From Eonycteris spelaea (lineage: Eukaryota; Chordata; Mammalia; Chiroptera; Pteropodidae): a stretch of DNA of 64,000 nucleotides. Below, piece after piece: positions 11,830 through 23,265 of the stretch; position 1 is the stretch's first letter; every line of letters begins with the position of its first letter. The notes below the pieces were generated by a model. The model did not search any database. It was not told the origin of the DNA and saw nothing but the letters and a program-made list of their open reading frames with translations. The translations under genes and the position numbers were made by a program. The stretch is from the NCBI GenBank assembly GCA_003508835.1, contig PUFA01000165.1:868001-932000 (forward strand), given 5' to 3'.

Positions 11830-14800
11830 TTATATCCCACATATAAGTGATATCATGTGATTTTTCAACTTTTTCGGTCTGGCTTATTTCATTAGCATGA
11901 TTATCTTGAGGTCCATCCATGTGTCACAAATGGCAGGATTTCATCTCTTCTTATGGCTGAGTAGTATTCCATGTATATATGTACCACAGCTTCTTTAGCC
12001 AGTCATCTATCATAGGACACTTTGGTTGCTTCCATGTCCTGGCCTCTGTGAATAATGCTGCTATGACGTTGGTGTGCAAATATCTTTTCAGATATGAGTT
12101 TTCAAGTCTTTTGGGTCAATACCCAGTAGAAGGATTGCTGGATCATATGGTAGATCAATTCTTAGTTTTTTGAGGAACCTCCATACTGTTTTCCTATTGG
12201 CTGTACCAATTTGCAGTCCCACCAGCTGTGTATAAGGGTTCCTTTTTCTCTGCATCCTCTCCAACCATTGTTTATTACTTGTCCTGTTGATATACAGCTT
12301 TCTAACAGGTGTGAGATGGTATCTCATTGTAGTTTTGATTTGCACCTCCCTAATAGCTAGCAGTGTGAGCATCTTTTATATATTTGTTGGCCATTTGTAT
12401 GTCTTCTTGGGAGAAGTGTCTGTTCAGGTCTTCTGCTCATTGTTTGATTAATCATTTGCTTATTTCTTGTTATTGATTGTATGAGTTCTTTGTATATTTT
12501 GGATATTAGGTCCTTATCAGAGGCGTTGCTTGCAAATATAATTTCCCATTCGGATGGTTGTCTCTTTACATTGTTAGTGATTTCTTTTTGCTGAGCAGAA
12601 GCTTTTTAGATGATGTAGTTCCATTCATTTATTTTTGCTTTTACTTTCCTTGCTTTTGGGTCAAATCATAAAAATCCTCTTTAAGTCCAAGGACCTTGAG
12701 TTTAGTTCCTCTGTTTTCTTCTATGCATTTTATTGTTTCAGGTCTTATATTCAGGTCCTTAATTCATTTTAAGTTAATTTTTGGTGTAGGAGATAGACAA
12801 CAGTCATTTCATTCTTTTAGGTGGCTTTCCAGTTTTTACCAGCACCATTTATTGAAGGAGCTTTCCTTTCCCCATTATATGTTTTTGGCTTTTTTGTCAA
12901 AAATTATTTGTTATAAATATGGGTTTACTTCTGGACTTTCGATTCTACTCCACTGTCTGTGTGTGTGTTTTTCTGCCACTACTATGCATTTTGATTACTG
13001 TCACTTTGTAGTATAATTTGAATTCAGGCAGAGTTGATGCTCCAGCCTTATTCTTTCTCTCAGGATGGCTTTGGTGATTCGGGTCTTTCGTGCTTCCATA
13101 CAAATTGATGGTTTTTTGTTTTATTTCTTTAAAAAATGTCAGTGGGATTTTGATAGGGAATTGTATTAAATCTGTATAATGCTTTAGGTAATATGGTCAT
13201 TTTAACTATGTTGATGCTTCCAATCCAAGAACACGGAATATCTTTCCATTTCTTTGTATCTTCTTCAATTTCTTTTAATAGGGTCTTTAGCTTTCATTAT
13301 AAAGGTCCTTCACCCTTCATTAAATTTATTCCTGGGTATTTCATTTCTTTTGTTGCACTGCAAAAGGAATTAATTTTCCTACTTCTTTTTCTGACACTTC
13401 ATTATAAGAGTATAGGAACACTATGGATTTTTGAAAGTTGATTTTGTATCCAGAGACTTTGCTGATATCCTTATTGTTTCTAGTAGTGTTTAGGGTTTTC
13501 TATATAGAGAATCATGTCATCCTCAAATAATGAGTTTGACTTCTTCATTTCCTATTTGGATGCCTTTTATATCTTTCTCTTGTCTGATTGCACTCGCTAG
13601 GACCTCCAATGTTATATTGAATAAGAGTGGCAATAGTCGACAGCCTTGCCTTGTTCCTGATCTTAGAGGGAAGTTTTTAGTTTTTCACCATTAAGTATAA
13701 TGTTGGCTGAGAGTTTGTCATATGCAACCTTATTATGTTAAGGTACTTTTCTTCTATACCTATTTTGTTAATGTTTTGATCATAAATGGATGCTGTATCT
13801 TGTTGAAGGCTTTTTCTGCATCTATTGATATGATCATATGATTCTTATTTTTTAATTTGTTTATGTGGTGTATCACATTAATCAATTTGCATATGTTGAA
13901 CCATCTCTGTGCCCCTGGGATGAAGCCCACTTGATCGTGGTGTATAATCTTTTTAATATGTCTGTATTCAGTTTGCTAGTATCTTATTTAGGATTTTTGC
14001 ATCTGTGTTCATGAGAGATATTGGTCTGTAGTTTTCTTTTTTTTGTTATCTTTACCAGGTTTTGGTATCAGAGTAATATTGGCCTCATAAAATGAGTTGG
14101 GTATTGCCTCCTCTTCGATTTTTTGGAAGAGTTTGAGGAGAATAGGTATTAAATCTTCTTTGAATGTTTGGTAGAATTCACTGGTGAAGCCATCTGGCTG
14201 GACTTTTACTTTTTGGTAGGTTTTTGATGATTGTTTCAATTTCCATACTGCTGATCGGTCTATTTAGATTTTCAGTTCTTCTTGATTCAGTCTAGGAAGA
14301 TTGTATTTTCTAAGTACTGGTCCATTTCTTCTAGATTTTATAAATTTGATGTCATATTCTTTGTATTTCCTGCGATGTCAGTCATAATTTCCCCTTTTTC
14401 ATCCCTGATTTTGTTTATTTTGTCCTTCTCTTTTTCTTTAGTGAGTCTAGCCAGGGGTTTGTCAATTTTATTAACCTTTCTCAAAGAACCAGCTCTTTGT
14501 TGCATTTATTTTTCTATTGTTTTTTTGTTTTCAATTTCATTTATTTCTGCTCTAATTTTGATTATTTCTTTCCTTCTGCTGACTTAGGCTTCATTTGTTC
14601 TTCCTTTCTAGTTTTTTAAGATGAAGCATTAGGTTGTTTTTTGGGCTTGTTCTTGTTTTTGGAAATAGGCCTGTAACATATGAACTTTCTCTTATGACCA
14701 CTTTTGCCATGTCCCAAAAGTTTTGAATGTTATACATTATCATTTGTTTCTATGTATCTCTTGATCTCCTTTTTATTTCTTCCCTGACCCAGTTATTCTT

Positions 14801-15600
14801 CAGTAGCATGTTGTTTAATTCCATGTATTTGTTTTCTTCCTGATTTCTTTCTGCAGTTGATCTCTAGTTTCAAAAGCATTATGATCAGAGATATGGTTGG
14901 TATGATTTCAACCCTCTTATTTTGTTGAGGCTATCTCTGTGTCCCAGTATGTGGTCGATTCTTGAGAATGTTCCATGTGCACTAGAGAAGAATATATAAG
15001 CAGCTGTTTTGGGATGGAAGGCTCTGTAAAGTCAATTATCTCCAGGATGTTTATTTCCTTATTGATTTTCTGTTTGGATGATCTGTCCATATCCGACAGT
15101 GGGGTATTTAGGTCCCCTACTATGATAGTGTTTTGGTCTGTTTCTCCCTTTAGTTCTGTTAGTAATTGCTTTACATATTTTGGGGCTCCCTGATTGGGAG
15201 CATAGATATTAATAAGTGTTATGTCTTCTTGGTGCATGATTCCCTTTATCATTATGAAGTGTCCCTCAGTATCTTTCTTTACCTTTTTTATTTTGAAGTC
15301 TATTTCATCTGATATTAGTACTGCTACTCTGCTTTTCTCTGAATGCCATTTGCTTGAAATATCATTTTCCACCCTTTCACTTTGAGTCTATATTTGTCTT
15401 TGGAGCTGAGATGTGTCTCCTGAGGCAGCATATGTGGTTGGGTTTTGTTTTTTGATCCATTCTGCAACTCTGTGCCTTTTTATTGTGAGTTCAGTGCCAT
15501 TTACATTTAGGGTGATTATTGAAATATGAGGTCTTCTTATAGCCATTTTATCTTTTGCTTTCTGGTCTTGTGTTTTGTTTTCTTTATTTTTGGTTAGCTT
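11830..15600 (-). pseudogene. L1 ORF2 (endonuclease and reverse transcriptase), broken
   Basis: ORF2p nicks DNA and reverse-transcribes L1 RNA at the nick. Readable pieces: the endonuclease segment at 15372-14917 (ISDEIDFK, INIYAPNQ, VGDLNTPLSDMDRS), interrupted near its end; a reverse transcriptase segment at 14239-14009 ([31 protein letters not shown]); and the C-terminal part at 12372-12088 ([31 protein letters not shown]). Frame changes and stops between these show it is a pseudogene. The start (about 15600) is estimated from the distance to the ISDEIDFK motif. Confidence 0.85.
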
Positions 15601-15904
15601 TTGGGTTTCGCCTCTGGTTCTTCTTGTTTTATGTTTTATACTTCAGTGCTGAATCTTTGGTGTGTGGTTACCATTACAAATATGCAAAAGACAGTTTTAT
15701 ATACACCACAACACACACCACACACACACACACAATACCATACAGTCGTCCATTTTCTTCTACATGTGCCTTATCTCCATTCCCTTTGGGAATCTGGATC
15801 TTTTGAATCGCCCTTTTTCAGTCATTGTTATCTAATTTGTCTCTTGTATGCTGAACATACATTACTATCTTGCTATAGCAATTCTCTTCTTAATTACTTA
15901 ACCT

Positions 15905-16895
15905 TATAATGCCCTTTCTAGTAAGGGTTATACTCCACTGGTTCTATTGCCTGATAGTCACTTTAGTCCCTAATTACATTTTTTTTTTGGTCATTTTGTT
16001 TTTAGGTGAACTGATTTCCTGTAGTGCAGGCCTCGTAGTGAGAATTCCCTTAATTTTTGTATGTCTGAAAAGGTCTTGATTTCTCCTTCTATCTAAGGGA
16101 GAGCTTTAGCTTATTTTATTTCTTGGTTGGTAGTTTCTTTCATTTAATAGTTTAAATATTTGATTCCACTCCTTTCTGGCTGGTAAGTTCTGTGCTGAAA
16201 AGTTCGAGGATAATCTAATGGTTTTTCCTTTATAAGTTACCATTTTCTTCTCCCTGACTTCCCTGGAATTTTGTCTTTATCATTGATTTTTTGAATTTAA
16301 TACCATTGTCTTGGTGAAGGCCTTTTGGGGTTGAGATAATTGGTGTTCTGTTGACTTCCTGAATTCTAAGCTCCAGCTCATTAGATTTGGGAAATTCTCG
16401 CCCACTATTTGCCTGAAAATGCTTTCTAGTCCTTGCTCTTTTTCCTCGCCCTTCAATAATGCCCATTATTCTTACGTTTCCTCTCCTGATGGTATCAGCT
16501 TAGTTCTTTCATTATTTTTTATTCTTCGGTTTCTCTCTTCTTCCTTCTGATTTATTTCTAGATTCTATCTTCGATATCACTGATCCTTTCCTCCTTCTGG
16601 TTGACTCTATTTCCCAAGCTTGCTATTTCATTTTCAACTCTGCAGTGTGTTCTTTATCTCCAGAAGTTCTATTTGGTTCTTTTTTAAGGGTTTCAATCTC
16701 CTTACTCCTGCTCATATTGTTGTTTTTTCAATTCTTGAAGTTGTTGATATGACTCATTTCAGATCTCACTGAGTTTCTTCAGAAATACCATCCTGAATTC
16801 TCTGTCATTTAAGTTGCATATTTCTATGTCTATAAGCTTATTTTCTGGAGATTTTCTCTTTCTTCCTGAAATTCCTTGTCACCTTGGTTGTTCAT
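15905..16895 (-). pseudogene. L1 ORF1 (RNA-binding chaperone), broken
   Basis: ORF1p trimerises and coats L1 RNA. An ATG at 16895-16893 opens MNNQGDKEFQ but stops after 21 codons. The adjacent frame continues as LNDREFRMVFLKKLSEI, a typical ORF1 segment, so a frameshift separates them. The 78-residue frame at 16466-16230 holds part of the RNA-binding region (GREFPKSNELELRIQEVNRT). The 3' limit is estimated from the usual length of about 330 residues. Confidence 0.7.
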
Positions 16896-17584
16896 GGTGT
16901 TTAATGGACTATTTCTCCACTTGAGCATTAATGGAAGTGTTATTCTTGCTTTTTTTCCCAGAAAAGAAGATTTATTATGTAAAGGTCTCTCTCTAGCTTG
17001 CTGCCAACATAGTGCTTTTTCTTTTGGTTTTCCAGTAGGTGGTGTCTAAGCCTCTTGGATCCCGCTTTGTATAAAACCTTAAAAAATACCTTTTTATTTT
17101 CATTTGCTCAGATTCCCCTGGGGCTCCATGGTGTTCGGTCTCTGAGGGTATGGGAGTTCTCTGGTTGCGAGGTTGGGGACTGCGGCTGAGCCTTGGTTTT
17201 GCAACTGTTGCCAGTAAAAAATCAAGTATGTTTCTCTCATGTCGACGGTTTTCTCAGCCTTTCTGCCCCATGATTGGGCCCTGCTGCTGGCCGCACAGAA
17301 CTCACAGCTTTCCTAAGCAGGCTGTTCAGAGAACTCACCACGCCTTCTCCCCTCCCCCTCCCCCTACAGGTAGCTTCGTTGACTGCACCTTCTTATTTCT
17401 CCAATCCACCGCCCACCATCTGTCTTTCTGATGTGTGGTGGCTCTTATGCGCAGATCCCATGCTTAGACGTGCTGGTGTGCAGTTTGGGTGTTTTTTTGT
17501 TGAGTTTTAGATGTTCAGCTTATTGTTTGTTTCAAGGGAGAGATCTGGGGATGTCTCTCACTCTGCATGTTTCCTTCCACTCCA
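16896..17584 (-). promoter_or_regulatory. L1 5' UTR remnant
   Basis: Sequence between the ORF1 start and the distal duplication, somewhat GC-richer than the rest of the element. In intact L1s this part holds the internal RNA polymerase II promoter. No activity can be inferred here. The frames at 17150-17510 are by-products. Confidence 0.6.
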
Positions 17585-17784
17585 ATTATTGGGATTTTTA
17601 ACAAATAACATGTAAACATAAGTGAAAAATTGAAAAGTACAAAAGAGCAATGCGGTGGAAAAATAAATCTCTATCCCTCTGCTTGCTCTCAGCTTTTTTC
17701 CTTCTCTTTTCCCAGAGGCTATGTTTGTTCTCAGTTTCTTGGATATCCTTTCAGAAAAAAAACTCTCTGTGTTAAAGGATAGAT

Positions 17785-17895
17785 GATAGATGATGAGGAG
17801 GAGGAGGAGGAAGAAGAAGAAGAAAGAAAGAAAAGAAGAGAAGGAAGAAAAAAAGGAAGAAAGAAAGTAAGAAAAAAGAAAGATATAGATGATAG
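17785..17895. repeat. Purine-rich microsatellite (GAG/GAA/GAAA)n
   Basis: GATGATAGATGATGAGGAGG followed by mixed GAA and GAAA units on the plus strand, with almost no pyrimidines across about 80 bases. Such mirror-like purine tracts can form triplex DNA. Confidence 0.85.
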
Positions 17896-17899
17896 ATTT

Positions 17900-18315
17900 C
17901 CACAGAATGATAGGCTGTGAGTTTTACAGGGCTACCATGACAAATCTACATAAATTTATTCTCTTACAGTCTGGAGGCTAGATCCAGTTGTTGGCAAGTT
18001 TGGTTCTTTCTGGAAGTTCTGTGGGAAACATCTGTTCCAGGCCCCTCACTTTTCCTTCTACAGTTATCCACAATCCTTGGCACTCTTCAGCTTGTAATGG
18101 TATCACTCCAATCTTTGCCTCCATCTTCATATGGTGCTCTGAGTCTGTACCCAAATTTCCCCCATTTTATAAGGACACCAGTCACTGGATTAAGGTTTAC
18201 TCTAATCGAGTAGAAACCTTAACTTAATACTTCTGCGTATAAGATCACATTCAAAAGTACCAAGGGTAAAGGCTTCAACATATTTTTTGGGGGACACAGT
18301 TCAACTCACAACAGC
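17900..18315 (-). mobile_element. MLT1-like (MaLR class) solo LTR
   Basis: Reads as a reverse-complement LTR: AGGGCTACCATGACAAAT, AAATTTATTCTCTTACAGTC, CTGGAGGCTAGATCC, ATCACTCCAATCTTTGCCTC, TATAAGGACACCAGTCA and TTGGGGGACACAGTTCAAC. No internal retroviral genes are next to it, so it is a solo LTR or fragment. The subfamily is uncertain. The 79-residue plus frame at 17988-18227 belongs to it. Confidence 0.7.
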
Positions 18316-18682
18316 CACCAAACTTTGATTTATATCTTATTTTTTGCCTATCAATATGTTTTGGGCATATCTGTACATAAACATGTATAAGGTTCCACAG
18401 TATGGATGCACCATAATCATTTAATGAGTCATCTGTCAGTAGATGTTTAGGTTAACTAACCTTCTACTATTTCATACTCATATTTTGAACTTCTTCATTT
18501 TAGAAAATAACCAAACAACATGGGAAAATGAATTACTTTCCATATAGTTAATATGTCTAGATTCCTCAGAGTCAAGGAATGGCCTGCATTCAGAAACTAT
18601 TTTAGATAATCCAGAAATGCCTTTTGTTTCCCATCACAGATGAGTACACTTCACCATTGATTATTAAATGATAACATTAATG

Positions 18683-18815
18683 GTTCTCAACCTTTGCTGT
18701 ACCTGAGCACCACTTGAGGAGCTGCTTAAAAACATGGACTGTGGGGCTTCACCCCTATCTCTTCAGGAAGTGTGGCTCTGGGCTTATTTTTAAGAAATTT
18801 TCAGTAGTTCTGGAA
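18683..18815. repeat. MER5-like hAT-Charlie relic
   Basis: GGTTCTCAACCTTTGCTGTA, CACTTGAGGAGCTGCTTAAAA and TGGGGCTTCACCCC match the end-and-centre pattern of this hAT group. Orientation and subfamily are uncertain. Confidence 0.55.
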
Positions 18816-18869
18816 GATTATTAGAACTGAGAGCCTCCAGACTGTGCACCTTGAACTGTGGCCAAGTGT

Positions 18870-19310
18870 TGGGAAAATGATGATAATACAGTTCGGTCCT
18901 TGCCCTCAAGGAGCCCATGGTTTTCTTAATGCAAACAGACCCTTGAACAGATTCATTGCAACCTAAATGATACAAAGAGCCATCACACAGGCTAGGTGTT
19001 AAGTGTTGGATGGGATGCAAGGGAGGGAGCTAATGCCCCCAGTTGAAAGTTAGAAAGTTAGTAGCAATTAGCTGAATGAAGTAGAAGGGCAATCTAGGCA
19101 GAAGGCACTGCATAAGCAAAGACACAGAGTACAGCAATATGTAATGTGTGTGGGAGAATGTCCAAACTCTGGATGTTGGGGAAATGCAGATGATGGAAAG
19201 GAGGAAGTGAGTCTAGGGAAGGCAGCCAATATTACTCACAGTAGTCTTTTGTATTCCCCATCCCTCCTCTAATGCCTGAAATTAAGTTGATAAATGCTCT
19301 GTCCCCAGTG
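18870..19310 (-). repeat. L2 LINE 3' portion
   Basis: Reverse-complement L2: GGTCCTTGCCCTCAAGGAGC, then GGCAATCTAGGCAGAAGGCA and ATAAGCAAAGACACAGAG. No coding remains. Confidence 0.65.
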
Positions 19311-19975
19311 TCCCTAAGGCAAACTTGTTTACCTACCGAGGTAAATCTAGGAGTCTGAAGAGGTTGCTGAAGTGTCTCTCAACCTTACTCCTGGCAGTCT
19401 GAGAGCTGGGACCAAGATAGTGATGAAGCCCCGAGGACCCAGAGCCAATAAATGTTAATGCAGAAACAACTTGGTTGCCACCAAGAGGGGAAAAGGAATG
19501 AACGTGGGAATAGCATCTCTTACAATCACATCCTTGTATTTTAAGAAAATTGATGATGCAAAACTTGGGAAGAGACTGGGGGAAGGTGAGAAGAAATCTG
19601 AACCATGGCTATATGGAGGCTGGCCATCTGGAGCTGAATCCGCCTCGTCAAACAATTCCTAATTGTTTTTAATAAGGTGCATAAGTTATGTTTGGCTTCC
19701 TCTGCCTCTGTGCAGTCTCCCTGTTGAGACTGTTTTTTATTTTCTTATGAAACAATAAGGCCAATATAATTAAAAAGCAGCAAATGTATTCACCTCCCAA
19801 TGATTGGGCAGGTAATTATGAGCTCCTTCTTGGAGGAAAGGTTGTTTGTTTTCCTTTTTAATGTTGAAAATTTTTAATAAAGAAGGAGTGGCAGGGGAAG
19901 AAAGAGTGCTGGCCAAGATCCAGCCTTTCAATGGCATAAAGGAACTGTTGCAAACTCAAAGAGGCTGAGGACAGA
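19311..19975. other. Non-genic sequence
   Basis: Overlapping small frames on both strands (19455-19655 minus and 19471-19662 plus) cancel each other as gene candidates. No repeat is recognised. Confidence 0.5.
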
Positions 19976-19979
19976 AATG

Positions 19980-20065
19980 TGTGTGTGCTTGGTTCACCAT
20001 ATATCCCCGCCCACCACAGTCCCTGACACTTAGAGGGCATCGATAAATATTTGTTGACTGACCAA
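19980..20065 (+). repeat. L2 LINE 3' end fragment
   Basis: CAGTCCCTGACACTTAGAGG, then CGATAAATATTTGTTGACTG matches the L2 terminus. Confidence 0.6.
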
Positions 20066-20099
20066 CAGCAAGAGAGGGAAGGACACAAATATTTTTAGA

Positions 20100-20270
20100 T
20101 TATCAACTGAGCACCAGGCACCAGGGCAGGATTATTACAAATGTTGTCCCGTTGAACTTTCTCCAAAATCCTATAGAGTTGGGTTTGTTTTTTAAATGAC
20201 CAAGATCGTCAAGTGGGGAATAAAATGAAGAGAGCTGGGTGTCCCAGCACAGAATGCTCAAGGTGAGCAG
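20100..20270 (-). repeat. MIR SINE, diverged
   Basis: ACTGAGCACCAGGCACCAGG, TCCAAAATCCTATAGAGTTG and AAATGACCAAGATCGTCAAG follow the reverse-complement MIR order. Confidence 0.5.
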
Positions 20271-20519
20271 TACAGGGTAAATGAAATGGAAGGATGATAA
20301 ATTTGTTAAATATTAATTTTCAGAGAGAAACAAGGGAGCATTATAGTTTGCCCAAGAGGCAAACTGACATTTCTAGACACCTAAGAGGAGATGAAAAACA
20401 AACAAGCACCTGGGAACATAATCCTCAAAAATTAGGAAGACTCAGGAAGTGGGAAGGGCAAGGGACAGTCCATCTTGCACAGGATATGGGTTCGGTTATT
20501 TTCTTTGGCCACTGCTTCT

Positions 20520-20750
20520 TGAAACACATACTATATGTCAGGTAATGGGTGAAGTGCTTCACATATTCTAGAATATTTATAACTCCTGGGCACCCTGTGA
20601 GATGCATTCTAGAAATCCCATTTTACCAATGAGGAAAGAGATTTGGGAGGCTGAGAAACTCACCTAATCCACAACTGTGGCAAAGCATGGATCTGAACCC
20701 GGTTTCTCCAAAGCCTGGGCCCCAATCTCTGCACTATACTTATACAGCCA
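20520..20750 (-). repeat. MIR SINE
   Basis: ACTATATGTCAGGTAATGGG, CATTTTACCAATGAGGAAAG, GGCTGAGAAACTCACC and GATCTGAACCCGGTTT give a nearly complete reverse-complement MIR. Confidence 0.75.
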
Positions 20751-20889
20751 CTGTACACAAACTTCCCATATCATCTTAGATGCAATCAATTTCGTTCCTG
20801 TATCTGATTCTGTGCCTCCATGTCATGATTTCCCTACTGACTATATAAAAACTGATCTAATTTTTAATGAGGTAATAGCAAAATATCCA

Positions 20890-21420
20890 CACGTGTTTAT
20901 TCATTCAACATATCTTTTTAGTGGTAGAAGGAAAATAGAAATGAATGTGGCATGAACCCTCAAGAGACTTACAGTTTAGTAGCTGGACTAAGGAGATAGG
21001 CATAAGGAACCAAGTCATGTGTCATTAGTAAAGGATGGTATGTTCTTGAACACCTGCTGTGGGCCTCCACAGTGTGCCTTGCTTCCCTATGCAGAGAGCT
21101 GTCTAGTCAAGAAGCGATAGGAGAACAGATGAGGAAGCCATTGCTTTGAGCCAGTGGTATCACAGAAGACTTGATGGAAAAGGTGATGTCTGAGCAGAGA
21201 CTGGAAGGCTGGTGAGACATTAGGATGAAGAAGATGGACCAGGCAATGAGGAGGTAGGTGGGGGCACTTTGAGGAGGGTGTAAGCAAGAGTAAGATACCA
21301 AAAGGGGAGATTAGAGAAAAGGTTGGCCAAGGTGACTCACACAGGTTACAGGAAGCTTGAAATGTCAGACTAAAGAGATTTGGATGTAACAGGTGATGGG
21401 AAGCTCTGGAAATCTTTAGT
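20890..21420 (-). repeat. L2 LINE 3' portion, long copy
   Basis: Begins with the reversed L2 tail (TTTATTCATTCAACATATC), continues with CCCTCAAGAGACTTACAGTT and ends in the L2 3' region with GATGTCTGAGCAGAGACTGG and GACTAAAGAGATTTGGATG. Over 500 bp, the longest L2 piece here. The frames at 21087-21301 are by-products. Confidence 0.7.
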
Positions 21421-21514
21421 CATCTTCTTTAAGAACCAAAAAGAAAAGACATTTGGAAATATGCAGTGAATTTGGTGAACTGGTTACTTATTAGAGGAAG
21501 CCCTATACCTCCTT

Positions 21515-21860
21515 CATCAGTACACCTTCAATTGCCAGTGACAGGAGCATACCCTAAATTGGCTTAAGCATAAAAGGATTAACTGGTTATGGTAAATCAA
21601 GAATCCTGAATAAAGTTTGTGGCTTAAGTCAGGGCCAGATTGGAAGCTCAAGCCTGGCTGTCGGGTCTAGGTCACTCTCTTTCCATCTCTTGATGCCTCT
21701 CTCCCTTTTGCAGGCGTCTTAGGTGGCTCCCCTGCCCCAGCCTGAGTCCCATCCTTTCAGCAACATTCCCGGAAAAAGTCAATCTCTTTCAACAAAAAAC
21801 GCCACCCTTCTGAAATCCAGCTTCTTGGCTTTTAATAAGCTCATCTTTGAACCAATCTCT
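21515..21860. repeat. Old interspersed repeat, family not named
   Basis: CAATTGCCAGTGACAGGAGC, AATTGGCTTAAGCATAAAAG and a TCTTTCCATCTCTTGATGCC stretch recall a common ancient mammalian repeat. Related diverged copies may sit near 750 and 10345. Confidence 0.45.
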
Positions 21861-21959
21861 GAAGCCAGAGGGGCACAGGGTTCTGTTGAACCACGCCTGA
21901 GACCTAACCCCACCCTAGGACTGGGGGTGGAGCTAGCCCCAGCTGGACCTTGAGGAATT

Positions 21960-21983
21960 GGGTGGGGGGCGGGAGGGGGGAGT
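21960..21983 (+). other. G-quadruplex-capable G-run
   Basis: GGGTGGGGGGCGGGAGGGGG: four or more runs of at least three G with one-base loops. It lies in otherwise ordinary intergenic DNA. Confidence 0.6.
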
Positions 21984-23090
21984 GGTTCCTTAAGAAAACA
22001 AACAAGAAGGAGGAGCAATGTGGGCCTGGAGGATGAAAACAACAGATGTCCATTCTGACACTTTGGAGAAGCCAGGCAGGACGGTTAGGAATGCATGGTA
22101 ATGTGTAAATTCTCTGAGGCTCAAGGTCAGAGGTGTTCTTCATGGTCCCTTACATTCTGCTTGTACTCAGGTGGCGGGCACCAACAGTGGGTTTTGCAGT
22201 TGCTCAGAGAGGGAATGCAGTAGACTGAGGAAGGAAAAGTGGATTGTAGGAAATAGGAGTTCCAGTTTCTCAAAGGGTTTAGGAGCTGAAGCCAGAGGAA
22301 GCAGTTGATGTGTCCATTTCTGTAGTGTTAGGCCTGCAGTTGCCAATTGGGATTAAATTTGCAAACCCAAAATTCCACGCAGAATATTTCCAGGTAAATG
22401 AAATCGCTACAAATACATATCTGCCAGTTTAAGAATACATCCTATATTTCAGCTAGTCTGCTACTGTGAGGCACTTAGGAATACCCAGTCCTTTTTTTTA
22501 AAGGGTGCACTGACGGGGAATGAGGGGGGTTCTTTGCTTGACCCAAGGTATCTTTGCGAGTCAGGGACTTGCTTTGTGATACTGATCTCCTCTTCCCCTT
22601 TGAGGGAAAGGAGGTGGCCCTTCTGGTTGCAGATGGATCATGGCGGGCAGACCTTCCTGAAGTAGTTCAGATGTCATCCACACAGGCTCTGGAAGCACCA
22701 GCAGGTCTTTGGATAGTCTGGTCTGTAGTGCATGTTCCTCTAGATTCATGCCTAGCCAACCCTGGCTGCTTATAGACACATCTGAGGAGTTATTTTTAAA
22801 AAAACATTTCCAAAGCCCAAACCTCTTCTCCCTGCTTTTCTCCACTTCCCTTACACCTTGGAGTACTGACTTGGGCTTCAGTTTCCTGTTCTACAAAATT
22901 GATGGGCCTGGGGTACATAATTTCCTTGTCCTTCTAGTTGTAAATTTCCTGAGGTTTGAATTTCTAAAATGTAGCCAACCTATCTTCAGGGTCATAAGTC
23001 TGTAAGGTTGAACCAACACTTGAGCATGACATATACTCCAAACTCATGCCATAGGTTTATAAGTTCTCACCTGGAAGTGATTTAGTCCCC
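21984..23090. other. Non-genic sequence
   Basis: Frames at 22554-23005 on both strands have no domain. No clear repeat. Confidence 0.5.
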
Positions 23091-23094
23091 AAGG

Positions 23095-23265
23095 TACACA
23101 TGACACATTTTTGGTTACCACAAATTAAGTGCTGTAGTGTCTAGTGGGAAGAAGCCAGGGATGTTGCTAAGTACCCTACAAACAGATTATAGCCCCCTGC
23201 GCAAAGAATTCTTTGGCTCAAAATGTCAATACTGTTGAGGTTGTGAAAACTTGCCTTTGGGTGTT
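23095..23265 (+). repeat. MER20 hAT-Charlie relic
   Basis: ACATTTTTGGTTACCACAAA, AGTGTCTAGTGGGAAGAAGC, CAGGGATGTTGCTAAGTACC, AAAGAATTCTTTGGCTCAAA and ATGTCAATACTGTTGAGG follow MER20 forward. Confidence 0.8.

Larger units (their letters stand above)
11531..17584 (-). mobile_element. Near full-length LINE-1, inactive
   Basis: About 6.05 kb on the minus strand with all L1 parts: 3' UTR at the low-coordinate end, ORF2, ORF1 and a 5' UTR reaching 17584. Flanks 11517-11532 (ATTACTGAG-TTTTTAA) and 17585-17601 (ATTATTGGGATTTTTAA) look like an aged target-site duplication. The A-tail is almost gone (short T-run at 11526-11530). Both ORFs carry frameshifts and stops, so it cannot move by itself. Divergence is moderate: many stretches of over 60 residues still read like L1 protein. 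The 3' UTR resembles L1s I associate with Laurasiatheria. Confidence 0.9.

Noticed and set aside
14917..15372. 151-residue frame as a possible host endonuclease gene
   Set aside because: It is the endonuclease part of a broken LINE-1 ORF2 and lies in proper order with the other L1 parts.
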